Below are positions 19,941 through 32,902 of a stretch of DNA of 64,000 nt, piece after piece (within the stretch, counting starts at the first letter, position 1; each line of letters starts with the position of its first letter). The stretch spans positions 124,001 through 188,000 of the forward strand of contig JAXQJY010000031.1 in NCBI GenBank assembly GCA_037042185.1, given 5' to 3'. A program made the translations under genes and the position numbers. The notes below the pieces were generated by a model. The model was not told where the DNA came from, ran no database searches, and worked only from the letters and a program-made list of their open reading frames with translations. This DNA comes from Sordariomycetes sp. S80-01Y (taxonomy: Eukaryota; Ascomycota; Sordariomycetes).

Positions 19941-21856
19941 CTATCCAGTCTTCTCCCCAGATCCCCAGGCGCTCAAGTCCCTGCCCTCGGGGTAGAAAAA
20001 GGCCACGACCCCGATGATCACGTACACGGCACAGAGCAGCGACCCCTCCATGTAGTTGCTTCTGCCGTCCAAGACCAGGAAGTTGACGATGAAGGCCGAC
20101 ACAAACAGGCACACGGTCTCGAAGAGGGTAAAGTACAGGCTCATCTGCTTGTCGAGCATCCACCCCAGCATGACGACGAGCGGCGTGATGAAGAGGGCGA
20201 TCTGGATGGAGCTGCCGATAGCGACCCCGATGGCCAGGTCCATCTTATTCTTGACGGCGACGGTGATGCAGGTGATGTGCTCGGCCGCGTTGCCAACGAT
20301 GGGCAGCACGATGAGGCCGACAAAGGTCTCGCTGATGCCCGACGACCCCGTCACCTCCTCGATGGAGGACACAAGGAACTCGGCGCACAGCGCGACGAGG
20401 CCCGTCGCCACCAGCAGGAGCACGATGGCCGCAGGCCTGGTGAGCTCAAAGTCTGGAACGGGAGCGTCGCCGACCAAGGTCTCGTGAGACAGTCGGGAGG
20501 ACTGCAGGGCTAGGGCGTGGCTCTGCGCCGTGACTGACCCGCTCGTAAAGTCGAGTTCCAGTCGCGGCGGATCGTCTGCTCCCGGACTGTGATTCACGGT
20601 ATGTCGGCGATTGCGTCGTCCCCTTGAGCTTCCCGGAGCGTTGAACATATCTGGAGGCGCCAGCATGCCCCCGTTCAGGACCGCACCGAACCCCTGGTCC
20701 TCGTGTGCAGTCATGGAGGATCGCCCCGTTCCTTGGCGTGACGGCGCCCGACTTGGATTCCGGCTCCTCGTCAAAACGCGCTTCACTCTGCCCCCGACGG
20801 TCGCCCCATCCTCGTCCTTGCCTTCGTTGTCCAGCCACGCCGCGGCAGGACCAGGTGTAGCTTCCGCATCGACGACGTCCCTGGGCGTCGACTCGTACAG
20901 GTACCCGTGCGACTTGAGCTGGAAGACGAGGAAGACCACGTAGACAAGGAGCAGGATGACGCTGGTGCCCCGGCTGATCTTGAGGGACTCCTCGTCGGCG
21001 CGGTCGTTGTTGTTGAAGGAGGCGTGGAAGGCCGTCTGTTCCCTGTCAGTCAAGTCTTGCCGCGAGGCGAGTTACTTACTGGCAATACTAAGCTGATGAC
21101 GCTGAGGCTGAGGAGACAGGCGCTCATCTGCGTCACCGTGCTGTTGTAGAGCTGCCCATGTCAGCCGTTGACTGTCTTGGAAGGATAGGAGCTGCTCACC
21201 TGTTCCCGGTATCTCATGCCCCCGAGGAAGAAGGCCATGCCGAGGATGAGGAGCAGATTGGCCAGGATGGAGCCCAGCAGAGAGGCCTGGACGATGCGGA
21301 TCTTGTCCTGGTCCGGTGAGCGTCATTACATCAAGCGATCGAGCAGCTGTCTTACCTTGGTCAGGGCAATACTGCGTCTTGTCAGTCCCGAGATCGTCAA
21401 CATATGTCCGAAAGGGGCAACTCACATAAAGATAATCAGCTCGACGGAATTCCCAAACGTGACGTTCATCAAGGCCCCCAGGGCGTCGCCCATGTCACAG
21501 GCAACAGTCTCGGTCGCGTGGGCCAGCAGTCCCGCCAGCGGGATCACGGCAGCGCAGTTGAGCCCGAAGACGATGCCGCCGTGTATGCCGTCGATCTGCG
21601 CCGTCGCTATGCCGGCAGGGACGAATATCAGGAGCACGTTGATGGGGCTGAACGTCAGGGCGTGGTGTATGGTAGCAACGGTCGTCTGGAGGACGGTCCG
21701 CTCTGGGGTCGCCTGACGAGCGCTTGGCATCGCCGGGACGAGGCCTCCTCCGTCTGCAGGGGGACGGCTGTGCTGTCGTGAGCTTGGGACTACGACGAGG
21801 GTGGCGCTTCGGGCAGTGTCCTCGGACGGCCTGTTGGGCTCCTCAGGGTCGTCCAT
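19941..21856 (-). CDS. Vacuolar Ca2+/H+ exchanger (CAX/VCX1 family)
   Basis: Five exons make about 573 aa. The first runs from ATG 21856 to 21426. Three short exons follow (IIALTK; DKIRIVQ...REQ; LYNSTV...LVLP), and the last runs to 19941. The two alpha repeats of the CaCA family are present: GNSVELIIF at residues 135-143, and GNAAEH at 457-462. These bind Ca2+ during proton-coupled antiport into the vacuole. The exons make about eleven transmembrane helices, as in VCX1. A Ser/Arg-rich hydrophilic loop of roughly 140 residues separates the two halves, where an acidic linker is usual. The N-terminal 50 residues are soluble and polar. The gene contributes to cytosolic calcium clearance and tolerance. 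Confidence 0.93.
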
Positions 21857-22721
21857 GGTGAGGCTCAAGCGAGTGCTGAGGGCGCTGTGATGGACCGGCA
21901 GGAACAGTTTGCCGTGGGCTGTGAGGTATCAGTAGGAGAGGTGCGAGGCTTATGGGACAACAGGAGCGGATGGAGGCTCAGTCTAGTCTAGAGAGGGTGG
22001 CCGTGACGAGGCATCCGGGAAAAAGGGGCGGGCAGCCAACGACATCGCCCTCTGGAGGCATGTGCCGTGATGCGATGGCGTCTTATTCAAGTCGGCAGTG
22101 CTCTTGTCACTACCGACCTCACCGGACTTGTGCCTCGACTTTCCCTTGAGACACGCGCCCTCCTCCCTCGTGTCGCAGCCACGCACTGTCACCCTGGCGG
22201 CGATAAGCCCACCTACCGGCCCGAAAAAAAGGGGCCACGGCCCGTTCTTGGCCAGGGACTGAATCAACCATCAAGCTTTCTGTCTCACTCTGCCAAATCA
22301 GGAGGCCGCCTGTCCGACGTACGGTGCACCTCGAAGAGCTGTAGATTCATCATATGTACCGCCCGCTGCCACCTCCGCCAGCTCTATCCATAACTACGTA
22401 CGTACGTGCCCGGTGACCCGTCACCGCAGCCCAGGCAATTTATGTAGACAAACAGACTCAGGTCCTCCCCACCCCATGTGCTCTACACAGCCGTTCCACA
22501 ACAGTAATAACAAAGGGGATAAGAAAAGATTATATGATCCAGCGCCAAAGGTATCTGAACAGTAACAACAAGGCCGTCATGTTTTTGGGTTTGTGGTTGC
22601 GTCTTGAGGGGTGAACATGGGCAGATGCCAGCCGATTATTATGCCGCCGAATCACAAAGGAAACCCAACGCCGCGGTCAAGCCTGACCGTCAAACAACTG
22701 CTCCGCTGCGCAGGCCGCCGT
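21857..22721. other. Intergenic region
   Basis: These 865 bp lie between the Ca2+/H+ exchanger start and the Kin4-like kinase stop. They contain a small (ACGT)3 run near 22395-22406 but no gene I can support. Confidence 0.6.
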
Positions 22722-25700
22722 CTATCGCTCTTCGCCGCCGCGGGCCTTTCCTCTTCTCCTGAAAAAGTCCATCACCCGCTTGGCGGCGCCGCTGCTGCCT
22801 TCGTGTCCCCGGTCGTCCTGGTCGTACGCGTCTGTGAACTTCTTGTGGTTCTTGTGCAGGACGCGGCTGCTTCCCGGCGTCTCGGTGCGAGGCGCTTCCG
22901 AGTTGGAGTATCCGTGGCGGGACTGATTCCTCATCTCGGGCTGCGTGGGGGGCCTCCTCATGTCGACGGATGAATCAGACCCGGCGTTGTAGTGCGTTCC
23001 AGACTGCATGTACGGCGGGACCGCGTTCGGCCGCCTGTTGTCGAGCTGCGCCGAAGCATACCGCTGGTGACGCGCGGGGTGTGACGTCGCCGCTGGTCGG
23101 TTGTTGTTGTACTCGGGTCCGAAGATGGGGCTGCTGCCTCTGGCGTCGCCGTGGGCCGTGACGCTCCGCGGCGGGTTCTGAGGGTCCTGGATCGGGAGGT
23201 TGTGCTGCGAACCGTACTCGGATGGGGGCGTGCCGGGCGCGTCCTTGCCGATGCCCACCGACTTCAGCGAGAGCGACCCCGGCAGGAATGAGAAGCGACG
23301 ACGCTCCGACTTCTCGCCTGACCCCTGCGAGCCGGTCATGCTGCCGCTCGGCTTCTTGCCCAGGCCCAAGGTTTGGGAGAAGGACCTGCGAGAGGCACGC
23401 GATTCCATCGACTGACGTCCTGCCTCGTCGTTGGGCATCGGGTGCTGCATGCTGACGGGAGGGTACTTTCGCGACTTCTCAATCTGGTCGGGGCGTTTCT
23501 TAGTCCGCCCGCCAAAGACAGAGCCGCTCCGTCCGAGCAGCTTGCCGCCGATCTCGCCCAGCGTGCTCGACCTCTTGTGTCCGCGCGCTGGCTGCTCGTT
23601 CATGCCGGAAACACGCGCAAACTTGGACGGCACGCTGACGCTTGGTCGGCCCTGCGGTTCCTCCTCGTCCATCGGCCGAGCCATGTGCCCTTGAGCGTTG
23701 GTGTCGGCAACCGTGGGCGGAGCAGGCTGGCCGTAGCGACCCATCGACTGCAAGCCCATCGAGGCCGCGGAGGACATGGAGTTGCCGGTCTGGGGTCTCG
23801 CGCCGGCGGTTGCAGAAGAGGGAATATACACGTTCTCGGTGACTGGCCGCTGGGGTTCGCGAGGCCCGCGGGGCTGCCGTTGTGAGCTTTGCGGCCGCCT
23901 CGAGCTTGAGGGGCGTCCGTCCCGCGACACGGGCGGATCTCTCGGTAGGGGCTTATCCTTGGGCGACGTGTGCTCTCCGCGCGAAGCGGATTGTGACCGC
24001 GAAGCGCTGCTGTCGGTGCCACGCTGTGTCGTCGTGGTTGGCGCGACGTACTCGACCTGCACCGTCCGCCGCTTGGCATCTTTGGGTGTCTTCTGTGCGG
24101 CCTCGGCTTCGCCGTCGATCTTGCCATGTGTCTTGGACAAGCCTCCGTGAGTCGGCGACTGCGCTTTTTGCTTGTGCGCATCTCTAACGGACGAGCTGCG
24201 TCCCAATGGCTGGTCCGCGACCTCCTCTGGCGACTTGATCGTCTTCTGCACGTCTCCTGGCAGCGTCGTAGAGCTGGTGATAAACTCTACCACGTGCGCG
24301 TACTCGCTCAACCAGCTGTGCCTCGCAACCTCAAACAGATCTGCGCGCTTCCTCGGGTTCGGTACCAAAATCCGTCGCAATAGATCCCGCGCGTGGGGGG
24401 TCACGTACTCGGGGAAAGTCAAGGGCGTGCTGACAATGTACTTGTAGAGGAGGTTAATGTTGTCGCCTTCGGGGTTCGCTGGGTCGTCGTCAAACGGCAG
24501 GTAGCCTGCAAGCATGGCGTACTGTCACGGTTAGCGGCTGACTGTGTGCGTCTGGACGTCAGCACTCACCAAGATAACACCACAGCTCCAAACATCGACT
24601 TTCCGCCCGGTGTAAAGGCAGTCGCTTACCACCAGCTCAGGCGCCGCGTAGCAGGGGCTGCCGCAGCTCGTCTGCATCAGATCGCCCTTCCTCATGCCGT
24701 TGGCCTTGACCTTATCCAGGCCTATCCGCTTGACAAAGTCACGGTCGGTCAGGCCTTGCTCCTCCTCGTCCAGCAGGTCCTCGTTGGGGTTAAAAGTATT
24801 GGCAAACCCGAAATCGGTGATGATGATGTTGCGATTCCGGTCCAGCAACAGGTTCTCGAGCTTCAGATCCCTGTGAACAATGCCCTTCTTGTGGAGATAC
24901 CCGACGCCGGAGACCAGCTGGGCGAATAGACGCCTCGCCGACTGGTCCTTCAAGTAGCGGTGGTTCAGGATGTAGTCGAAGAGCTCACCGCCCGACGCAT
25001 ACTCTAGAATAATGCCAATATACCTATCGGTCTCGACCATGTCTATCAGCTGCACGATGTTGGGGTGCTGCAGCTCGCGCAGAATTGTGACTTCGCGTCT
25101 GATCTTTGCCAGGCGCGACGGGTTGCTGCCGACCGTGTCCCGCTTGATGAGCTTGATGGCGACCTGGACGCTGCTGTCCTGCTTCCAGCCAAGCTTCACC
25201 TTGCCAAATTCGCCCTCTCCGATGGTGTTTCCGAGAATGAAGTCTCCGAATTTGCTCGTGGATTTGCTGCGGTTGCTGTAGTCGTGGCGGCTGCGCCCGC
25301 CCCTCCGGTCATCGTTGGTCGGGCTCATGCCGACGGGCGGTGGCACCGCGTCTTGGGGGTCCTCAGCCTGGGCGATGGCTGTGTTGAGGTTCTCGTTGGC
25401 TTCGCGCGTAGGCTTCGACGAGGGAGGCGGCGCCGTCCGGATGGGCATCTGCGTGGGAGCTTTGTTGTCCCGGTTCTCCGAGGTCCGACCCGTCACATCC
25501 TGGGCGAAGTGCGTGTTGGGCGTCCGCTTGCTGCTGCTGCGGCCGTTGTCGCCATTCTGCCGTACCTTCTCGGTGGAGTGGTATCTTGAGCGCTGCTGGT
25601 TCGAGGACGTCCGCGGGGGCGCCACGGGAGGCATGTTGGAGGATCGATCGGTCGAGGGAGACTGGTGAGGGGACTGGGTCATGCCTGGTCCGCTGTTCTT

Positions 25701-25832
25701 GCGGGAAGGCGGGCGTCTGGAGGAGGGCGAGGCAGCGGCCGAGCCGGCATTATCGGTGGGAGACGAGTATCGGTTCGAGGCGGTCGTGAGCGGCGGCGAG
25801 GAAAGCGGCTGGGTCTGAACGGCAGAGGACAT
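22722..25832 (-). CDS. kin4: Kin4-type serine/threonine protein kinase
   Basis: Two exons, 25832-24570 and 24521-22722, with a 48-bp intron, give 1020 aa. A Ser/Pro/Gln-rich N-terminal region of about 195 residues precedes the kinase domain (about 196-495). The Gly-loop is GEGEFG, the ATP lysine is K227 (VAIK), and [11 protein letters not shown] and APE are intact. The activation segment carries an acidic insertion ([13 protein letters not shown]) and the domain ends with [17 protein letters not shown], a pattern I associate with Kin4/KfsA. Kin4 in budding yeast keeps the mitotic exit network inactive when the spindle is misplaced. A long, disordered Ser/Arg-rich tail of over 500 residues follows. 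The exact orthology is from recall. Confidence 0.9.
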
Positions 25833-28214
25833 GTCGACAATATTGCGCGAGACGGCCAGGACCAGGAGAAAAACACAAGGGCGAGGGCGAGACGCTGCGT
25901 CACGCTATGCAAGGCGCTGCAGCGATGGGGTCTCAGAGGAAATTCGGCAGGACGCAGGACACAGGACGAGGTCGAAGGGCAGGGCAAGGCGATGCGTGCA
26001 GCAGAAACAAAATCAGACCGAGTATCAGACAGGAAAAACGCGCTCGGCTCCAATCAAGGCGGCAGTAGCAGTCCAGCTATCTCATCCTGCGGTCGGCGGT
26101 GTAGGGAGGTCAGACTGGAGAGGCCCCTGAGTGGACGGCGGAGGGTGCAGCGACGTGGACGCGCGCAAGCTCGGCCGGGGCGGTCGCGTAGTGTCGACGG
26201 GGAGACGAGACCGCTACCAATTGTCGATACGCGCCCAACAGGTGTTGACGCAGCACGAGGTGAGGTTGTTGGGGAGAGCCTGGAGACCGGGGGGCAGTCG
26301 AGGTCCAGAGGTGGTGAGTCCGAGTCGAGGACGACGGTCGCTGACGGTGGCAGTAGCAGTGGCAGCGGAATGCAGCGACGGACGAGGAAGGCGCCACGCA
26401 GCACCGCCCAAACGTTGGCTCTTGCGTTGCGAAATTGACGCCGGGAGATGAGACCTGGGTCGGCTGCATCGGTGGGGCCGTCTACTTCGGCTGAGGTACC
26501 CCTCCAGCCAGATTGCCGTGCAGAGTACCCGAGTCTGCTGAAACGCCGGTACCCATTCCCGGTGGGTCAGGCACGGCGATGGATGCCTCTAGCGGAGGTC
26601 TCACTTAATAAACTCCATCCTGGACATGACGATGATTAAAGAGTCTGCCTCTCCAATGCAATTCAGCGGCCGGCCTTTGGTGATGTGTGCAGCTGCTCAC
26701 GCTGGGCCTGGGACCGCTGTTTGCTTTGCATTGACGAGCGCCGGCTCTTCTCCTCGCAGCGGCGCCCATGAGCGGCATGAAGCACTAATCTCACCGACGG
26801 GCGCCACCTTGAGCTGGTAAACAGAGTCGCAGCCGAAAACCTGATGTGATACGAGGCTCGGGCGACTTCAGCCTCGAGACTACCTACCTTGGGTATGACG
26901 CTTTCCCACGCAACGAGCTGCTGGCTCGGGTCTCAGCGGACGGGTCACAGCACAACACACGCATAACACAACAAAAACTCTCGAGCTCAACGGGCTCTCC
27001 ACCCAGTTCCGCAAACAGAGTGCCTTTGACTTTGGGTAGCATCCTGGCCGCGAGACTGCTCCGTACTGCCGTGTGTCATCCGATCCGAGTCCCCAGCCCG
27101 CATAAGAACATCGAAATTCATCTCAACCAGCCTTCCCGAACTCAGGCATCAACGGGCAAATCAAACCTCCCCTGGAGCCCTCGGTCATGCGCGCCACCTC
27201 CCCCCAGTGCCGTCTGTCAGCTTTTGATTGCGATGCTCCAACGTCACAGCCCTATCTCGGACGGTGTCAAGGGCCTCTTGGCAGTGGACTTGAGTGAAAT
27301 TGACCTCCCAACGAGCGCGCCTCCCCCAGATTACCGCGTAAGTGCAGCTGGCCGGCACGTCTGACCGTCGGGTTGCTTAGCGCAGCCACGAGCCCGTTTG
27401 TGCAATGCGAGCTCGTGGTATGATCCAATTGAGTGCACGTCCTTTATCTTGAACGGTGTTGCTTTCACGTGCTTTTTGGGCGTCTGAACCTACCCTGCGC
27501 CTGCTGTTCAATGACGATTCAACGGCTGCAAAGTCTAGCGCCGCCTTCGTAACAAGTGCGTTCAATGCCAACTTTGTTCTCATGTGAAGTTCGGCTTATA
27601 ATCAATCTGCATGGGTGTGTTGGTGGCGTCGTGAGCCCATCCTGCTTCACGTTGTGTGACCTGACCCGAGACAAACGCTGTCCTAAGACAAGCTGCAACT
27701 ACGCGGAAGGGCTGCAGGAATGTTACGGAAATAGACTTGCGACTTATACAATGATATATTACCCCTTTGGCTTTTTGCAATGACCGCCATGGGTTGAGTT
27801 GCGGCCTGGGAATGCTGTGCTATGGAATTTCTACAGAGAGCATTACGCTAAATGTGTTGCGAAGACCTGTCTTGGAGCACATCGCGTCCAAAAAGCTGTC
27901 TAGCTATCCTGCCCCGAGGGGGGTCGCCTCGTTATCAGCCGAACACTGAGGAGCAGCCTGTGATTATGCAGGGAGGGGAAGCAGCAGGCAGGCAACGGGA
28001 ACGTCAACCCTCATTTCAAGTTCTCATTGGCATGAGTGCGACTGAATTGCATCTGTTCAAACAATGCGTCCTCGGCTCGCTACCTTGTGTCGCGCCCCTG
28101 GCATATGCAAGGGACGCATGCTGAGCCGACCGCAGCTTGCATGAAGCTCGCCCTTGCTTCAACGACGCATAACGCGCCGGCAACGCGTCAAGGCCTGTCT
28201 AGGTCTAGGGTGAA
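25833..28214. other. Long intergenic region upstream of the Kin4-like gene
   Basis: These 2.4 kb contain only short frames without recognisable domains. The kinase-proximal part is probably promoter and 5' leader. A CACGTG box lies at 27466-27471. A non-coding RNA cannot be excluded. Confidence 0.55.
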
Positions 28215-29735
28215 TTATAACTTGATGGATATGTTGGCCGCGTCCAAAGCTACCGCCAACAGCGTCACCGCAAGGGTGTAAGCCAGCAGGATGGCCATCG
28301 TCACCACCGGCGTCGCTTCCAGCGTGTTGAAGGTCATATTCACCAGCCCAGTCAACAAGTTAGCGACTAGGAATACGGCCAGCCCGTTCCTGTTGAACGC
28401 TCGTAGTATTGGACTCGTGGCCTTGAGGTACGCATCCTTCTCCTGTTGAGGATCCGTGGCATTGTAGAATTGCGGGAAGAAGATGGTGTCGATGATGCAG
28501 AAGAGCAGAACAGCCCCAGAGTTGTAGGCTGCCACCCAGAAAACGTAAGGCAGATTGGCCATGCGCCGGGAAACGACCAGCCCGAAGCCGTAGGAGTAGT
28601 TCGTGGCGATCAAGTACGAGCCGCACCAGACTCCGAACCAGACACCCAATGTCAAGAGCAAGGTGTTGCGCTCGACGCCGGCAGAGGCTCTGCTCCGAGA
28701 ATTCAGCTTCCGGGGAATCACAAACATACCGAGGTCTGCTCCCGCCAGGAAGATGGCGAGGTACCCGAGGAAACTAAAGATACCCTCCCTGTTTTGCGAG
28801 ATCAGATCGACACGGGGCGCGGTGAGAATGTATGCCTTGAGACTGGTCGTCTCGAGCAGCATCTGGTAGACGCCCGATATGATGAGCGTCAGCGCAGCGT
28901 ACGAAGGCACAAACGCCAGTGCGGCCTGGCACGCCGCAACAAAGGGCGGCAGAAGCCCGAGGGTGAAGAAGAAGTTCCAGTGCACGCCGTATTCCGTGAC
29001 ATGCTCGGCGTAGTCCAGACCCTTGACCGAGAGCAGCCGCACAACTCCCAGCACCAAAAGAGGTATGGCATGGCGCAGGGAGCCGAGGATGCGCTGCCCG
29101 ATAGGCACCGAGCGCCCTGCTGTCCGCTCCTTGAGCGCTGGCCTCGCGGCGATGATGCCGGCCGAGAAGACAAAGGAACCCACGCCCATGTCCATCAAGG
29201 ACGTTCCCCACGTCTCGACCTTGGCAAACCGACGAGGGAACAGCCGGAAGTCCACGGCCAGGATACATATCGCAGTCATGACGAGCATGAACGCCCGGTA
29301 GGTTGTCAGGAACGGCTTCAGGGGTAGCGGATCGAGCTTGGCGTTCTTGGGGTCTTTCGGCGGTTTCGACTTGCGTTTCGAACTCTTTGTCGCCGGCAGC
29401 AGATATACGAGCGCCGCCGGGCCGGCAAACAGACCAGCCAGGAGGATCGGGGTGCTCGACCACAGGGTCATGGCCAGCAGCGTAGCGGCTACATTGAGGA
29501 AGAAGTCGACGAGGAAGGCAAGGGGCGTGTACGGGGTGAAGAATCCACGACGAGATTGGAGGACGGACCACAGCAGAACAGCCACCTAGGTCGTTAGCTT
29601 CGGTCAGGACAAAGGGGACGGCAGGCTCACGAATGCGACGGATGAGACGGCGTTTACCTCGCCGACGGAGCCGCCGTTCAGGCCGGAGACGAAGTCCTCC
29701 TTTTGTTGTTTGAGGGTGGCTGCGATATTAGACAT
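28215..29735 (-). CDS. gwt1: GPI inositol acyltransferase GWT1 (PIG-W)
   Basis: Two exons, 29735-29631 and 29585-28215, with a 45-bp intron, give 491 aa, the usual size for GWT1. It starts [19 protein letters not shown], and the luminal segment with NGGS is typical of the family. About a dozen hydrophobic helices follow. Conserved stretches are [20 protein letters not shown], the [19 protein letters not shown] acyltransferase region and [22 protein letters not shown]1 transfers an acyl chain to the inositol of GlcN-PI in the endoplasmic reticulum, an essential step before GPI anchors are attached to cell-wall and surface proteins. It is the target of the manogepix class of antifungals. Confidence 0.96.
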
Positions 29736-30367
29736 TATGGCGGCTGCATGGTAGGAAGAGGAGGACAAGTCAGGAAAACAGGCAGACCTGAGGACAGGTA
29801 GTTGCTGGAGACGGAGAGCCGGAAGTGTCCAGATGTCCAGATCCCGCATCATCGTGGCGGAGGACCCTGAGCAGGGGGGAGCTGGTGTGGAGTCGGTACG
29901 GTGCACGGACCAATCAAACACCCAACACGCGTTTTGAGACGCGGGCTGTCACGTGAAGCTGTCGATATGTCGGCTGGCGGTGGATCATCTTGATCATGAC
30001 CGACGTCGGTCACTGAAGCTCCATCGCTGCTCCAACGCCACCGCGGACAAACGAAAGAGTAGACCGTAGCCCCCTCAGACTCGCTCCAGCCATGGCCAAC
30101 CGGCCGCCGCCTGCTCTTTGTTTGAGTAGTTGCGCCGGAGGCTGAGGACGCCCACTGACAGCGTCCCGCGGCGCTGAGCCGCCGTGTTTGCTTTTGTCTC
30201 CTGTCATCTGTCTGTTTCTCTTGCGCCCTCCTCGTTTCAGTGAATGAGGAGCTGGAAGCGCTGGCAGAGTGGTATTCTTAAAAAGGGAGGCCTGCCATCG
30301 TAGACCTCGCTGGTTTGCTCACCGTGCAGGCTTGATCTCTTGTCTCTTGTCCTCTGCCGTTGACAAC
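29736..30367. promoter_or_regulatory. Divergent promoter region, gwt1 and unknown gene
   Basis: These 632 bp lie between two head-to-head start codons. A CACGTG box within GTCACGTGAAG lies at 29950-29955. I see no coding sequence. Confidence 0.55.
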
Positions 30368-31425
30368 ATGGCCATCGCCGTCGAAGAGCGCCCCAGGCCT
30401 CTCAAGTTGAGGCCTCTGGTGGTACAGACCAGATCTGTGCCGTTTGTCGACGCGGACTCTGGGTCTGCCGCTCCCCCCTTGGGCTTCCCTCAACCACAGC
30501 CCATGCTTCCCAACTCAGCCGATGAGGAGAGGGTCTCAGAGATCGACCAGGAGGCTCTTCGAAACCTTCGGTCTTTCAACAGCCAGCCCTCGAGCTACTC
30601 TGCCAGCGGTGGCTTCGAATTTAACCCCCTGTCATCCAACTTCAGCGATGGCTGCTTCGAGCGGCGTCACACCTTGGCTTCGCCCCTTACGCCCTTTCAT
30701 CCGGGCTTCAACAGTCCTGCGACGCCAAATGCCCACGATTTTGCACGAAGGCAGTCCGCTCCGTTCGCCAGCCATCATGGCGTCCCCGAGCCTAGCGTGG
30801 TGATTGTCGTACCGCAACAGCTCACACGTCCGGAAAGCCCCCTTGTGATCGCCAATAGCGAGATCTGGTGGCCGGTCCAAGACAACGGCGACATCAAAAT
30901 CCACGTCGGCATCATGAACCGGCGTGGCCAGGCCGAGAAACTCACTAGATGCTTCCCGCCGAACCGACTCAGCTCAAACGGACACTGCCGCTCCCCTGCG
31001 TCGCCGCAGACGCCCTTCGGCAGCTGGCCGGGATCTGTGCTGCCCATGCCAGGCGAGAGCCCCGGGACGCTTGGGCGGCGTCTCTGCGTCGGCTGGTCGC
31101 CATCGTCTCCTCATCTGCCGCGCTCAAGACGTGCGTCGTACTTCAACTCCCAGGGCAAGGCCATCCGTAAGTCGCTCTGCAAGCTCACATAAGCCATGAC
31201 TAACTCTGCTCCCAAGTCAAGGAGCGAGCTGTCTGCAGGCTCAACCTCCTCGGTGCCATCGTCACGCAGACAAAACGGCCCATCCACCCTACGGAGGACA
31301 TTCTGATGCCGATGCCCTACCCCATCGCATGGCCCGACACGGTTGACTACGTCCACACCGGAGACGACAAGTACCTCTCCGAGACGGTCAAGATGAACCT
31401 CGTGCATCTCGGCGGACGTTACTAA
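30368..31425 (+). CDS. Hypothetical protein, unrecognised, two exons
   Basis: I read exons 30368-31166 and 31217-31425 around a 50-bp intron (GTAAGT donor, GACTAAC branch-like site, CCCAAG acceptor), giving exactly 336 codons (335 aa). The start is the first ATG (MAIAVEERPRP). The first 140 residues are Pro/Ser-rich and likely disordered. The segment with EIWWPVQDNGDIKIHVGIMN and the last exon (LNLLGAIVTQ through PMPYPIAWPDTVDYVHTG) look ordered and conserved-like. I know of no family. The stretch around residues 205-260 is odd in composition and may hide another intron. Confidence 0.65.
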
Positions 31426-32872
31426 GCCGCGAACCGAGATGCTCCGTCTCCCAACCACTTCTCGTTGGGGATGTCACGAAGCAGCAGAGCGAGGATGCAG
31501 AGCTGGATGGTGCGGCGCACGGCGTAGCATTGGACACTTTCTCTCCTTGGGGCGGATCATCTTTCTTATGTCGTCCGGGATGATACCATTTCTTTACTTC
31601 TTGGCGCGGCCCCTTGACCATGCGGGGTCGTCCATCGTTTTCTAGAAATTTTCTAGACGCCTTCACATCATAGTAGAATCAGGGCTTGCATATACACGAA
31701 CCCGAACTAGCATTGGCCCTCGGTGCACTCGTCAGCCAAGTCCTCCATGACGCCGCTGCTCATCATGACGCGTCCGAAGTGTGCTCGCCCGACCAAAAAC
31801 TCTTCAACCCCATCCTCCTGCAGCGCAGCGGAACCCACGCATCCATCCTGTGCGACCGCATCTGCACGGCATCGTCAGGAAGCCGCTGGGCTCTGCACGA
31901 TGGCCTCCCGCCCAAAAGCCTCCGACTCTAGGCCCCCCGCCGTCGCCCCCGTCCGAGACGAAACGCTGCCCACCCCCCGAATCTCGGATTTCCTCTTTCT
32001 GGGGCGACGTTTCATCCTTCCCTCTGCCAGGCACGCGCCATGGACGGCCGCGTAGGTAAGCGTTGCAGCTCCGATGTAGGATTTCCCGACGGCATGCAGG
32101 TTCGGACGCTCGCTTCCCCCGGCCTGCAGAGCGCGCGCGCGCATTCGCAGGCAGCAGACGATAATACCAATTACCACCTTGCCTGGGACATGTATGTATA
32201 TATGCTTGGAAGCTTAGTCGTCCCCCACATGTAATGCCACATCGTCGCGTGCCCAGCGGGCGCTGGCTGGCAGCCAAGCAAGTAAGTAAGTAAGCGAGTG
32301 AGTACTTACACGGGAGGAGCCTGAAGCCTGCCGTGCGGGATCGCTGCGCTGCGCGTCATATCTGTCGGCGGAGCAGCTCTTCTCCAGGATCTCATCCTGT
32401 TGCGGGAACCATTGGGGCCTCGCGGGGAGGGGGGATAGAGAATTGTTGATCTGCCGACCGCAGTCGAATGCGCACGACGTTCCAGGGTTGCGCCGGGCTG
32501 CGATATTTAAACACCCCCCGGGATGATGGATGGAGTCCGACTAACACGCTCGAGGCCCCATCCCGGCAGGGAATCCACGCTTGATATGCAGGTAAACGGC
32601 TCAACTCGGTTGCGAAGAAGCTGAAGGACGGTCTTTTCTTAGCATTGAGCAGAACCAACACTCTCGAGCAGATTACGTACAGCACAGGTTACTCCACTGC
32701 GCGGTTGATCTTCAATTCTTGGAGACAGATTCCATCACATCACCTCCCCAGGACGGTATTTTCCGTCCGCCGTCCGCCGTAACCTGCCTCATCGGATGGC
32801 TCCAGGCCGCGACGTCGCCCTCTGCACGTAAGCATCTCATTCAGACTCCGATACGTAATAAGGCATTTGCTG

Positions 32873-32902
32873 TCCCTCTGTCCCTCTGTCCCTCTGTCCC
32901 TC
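32873..32902. repeat. Octamer tandem repeat TCCCTCTG
   Basis: Three perfect copies of TCCCTCTG and a partial fourth follow each other directly. This is a simple slippage-type repeat in non-coding DNA. Confidence 0.85.
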
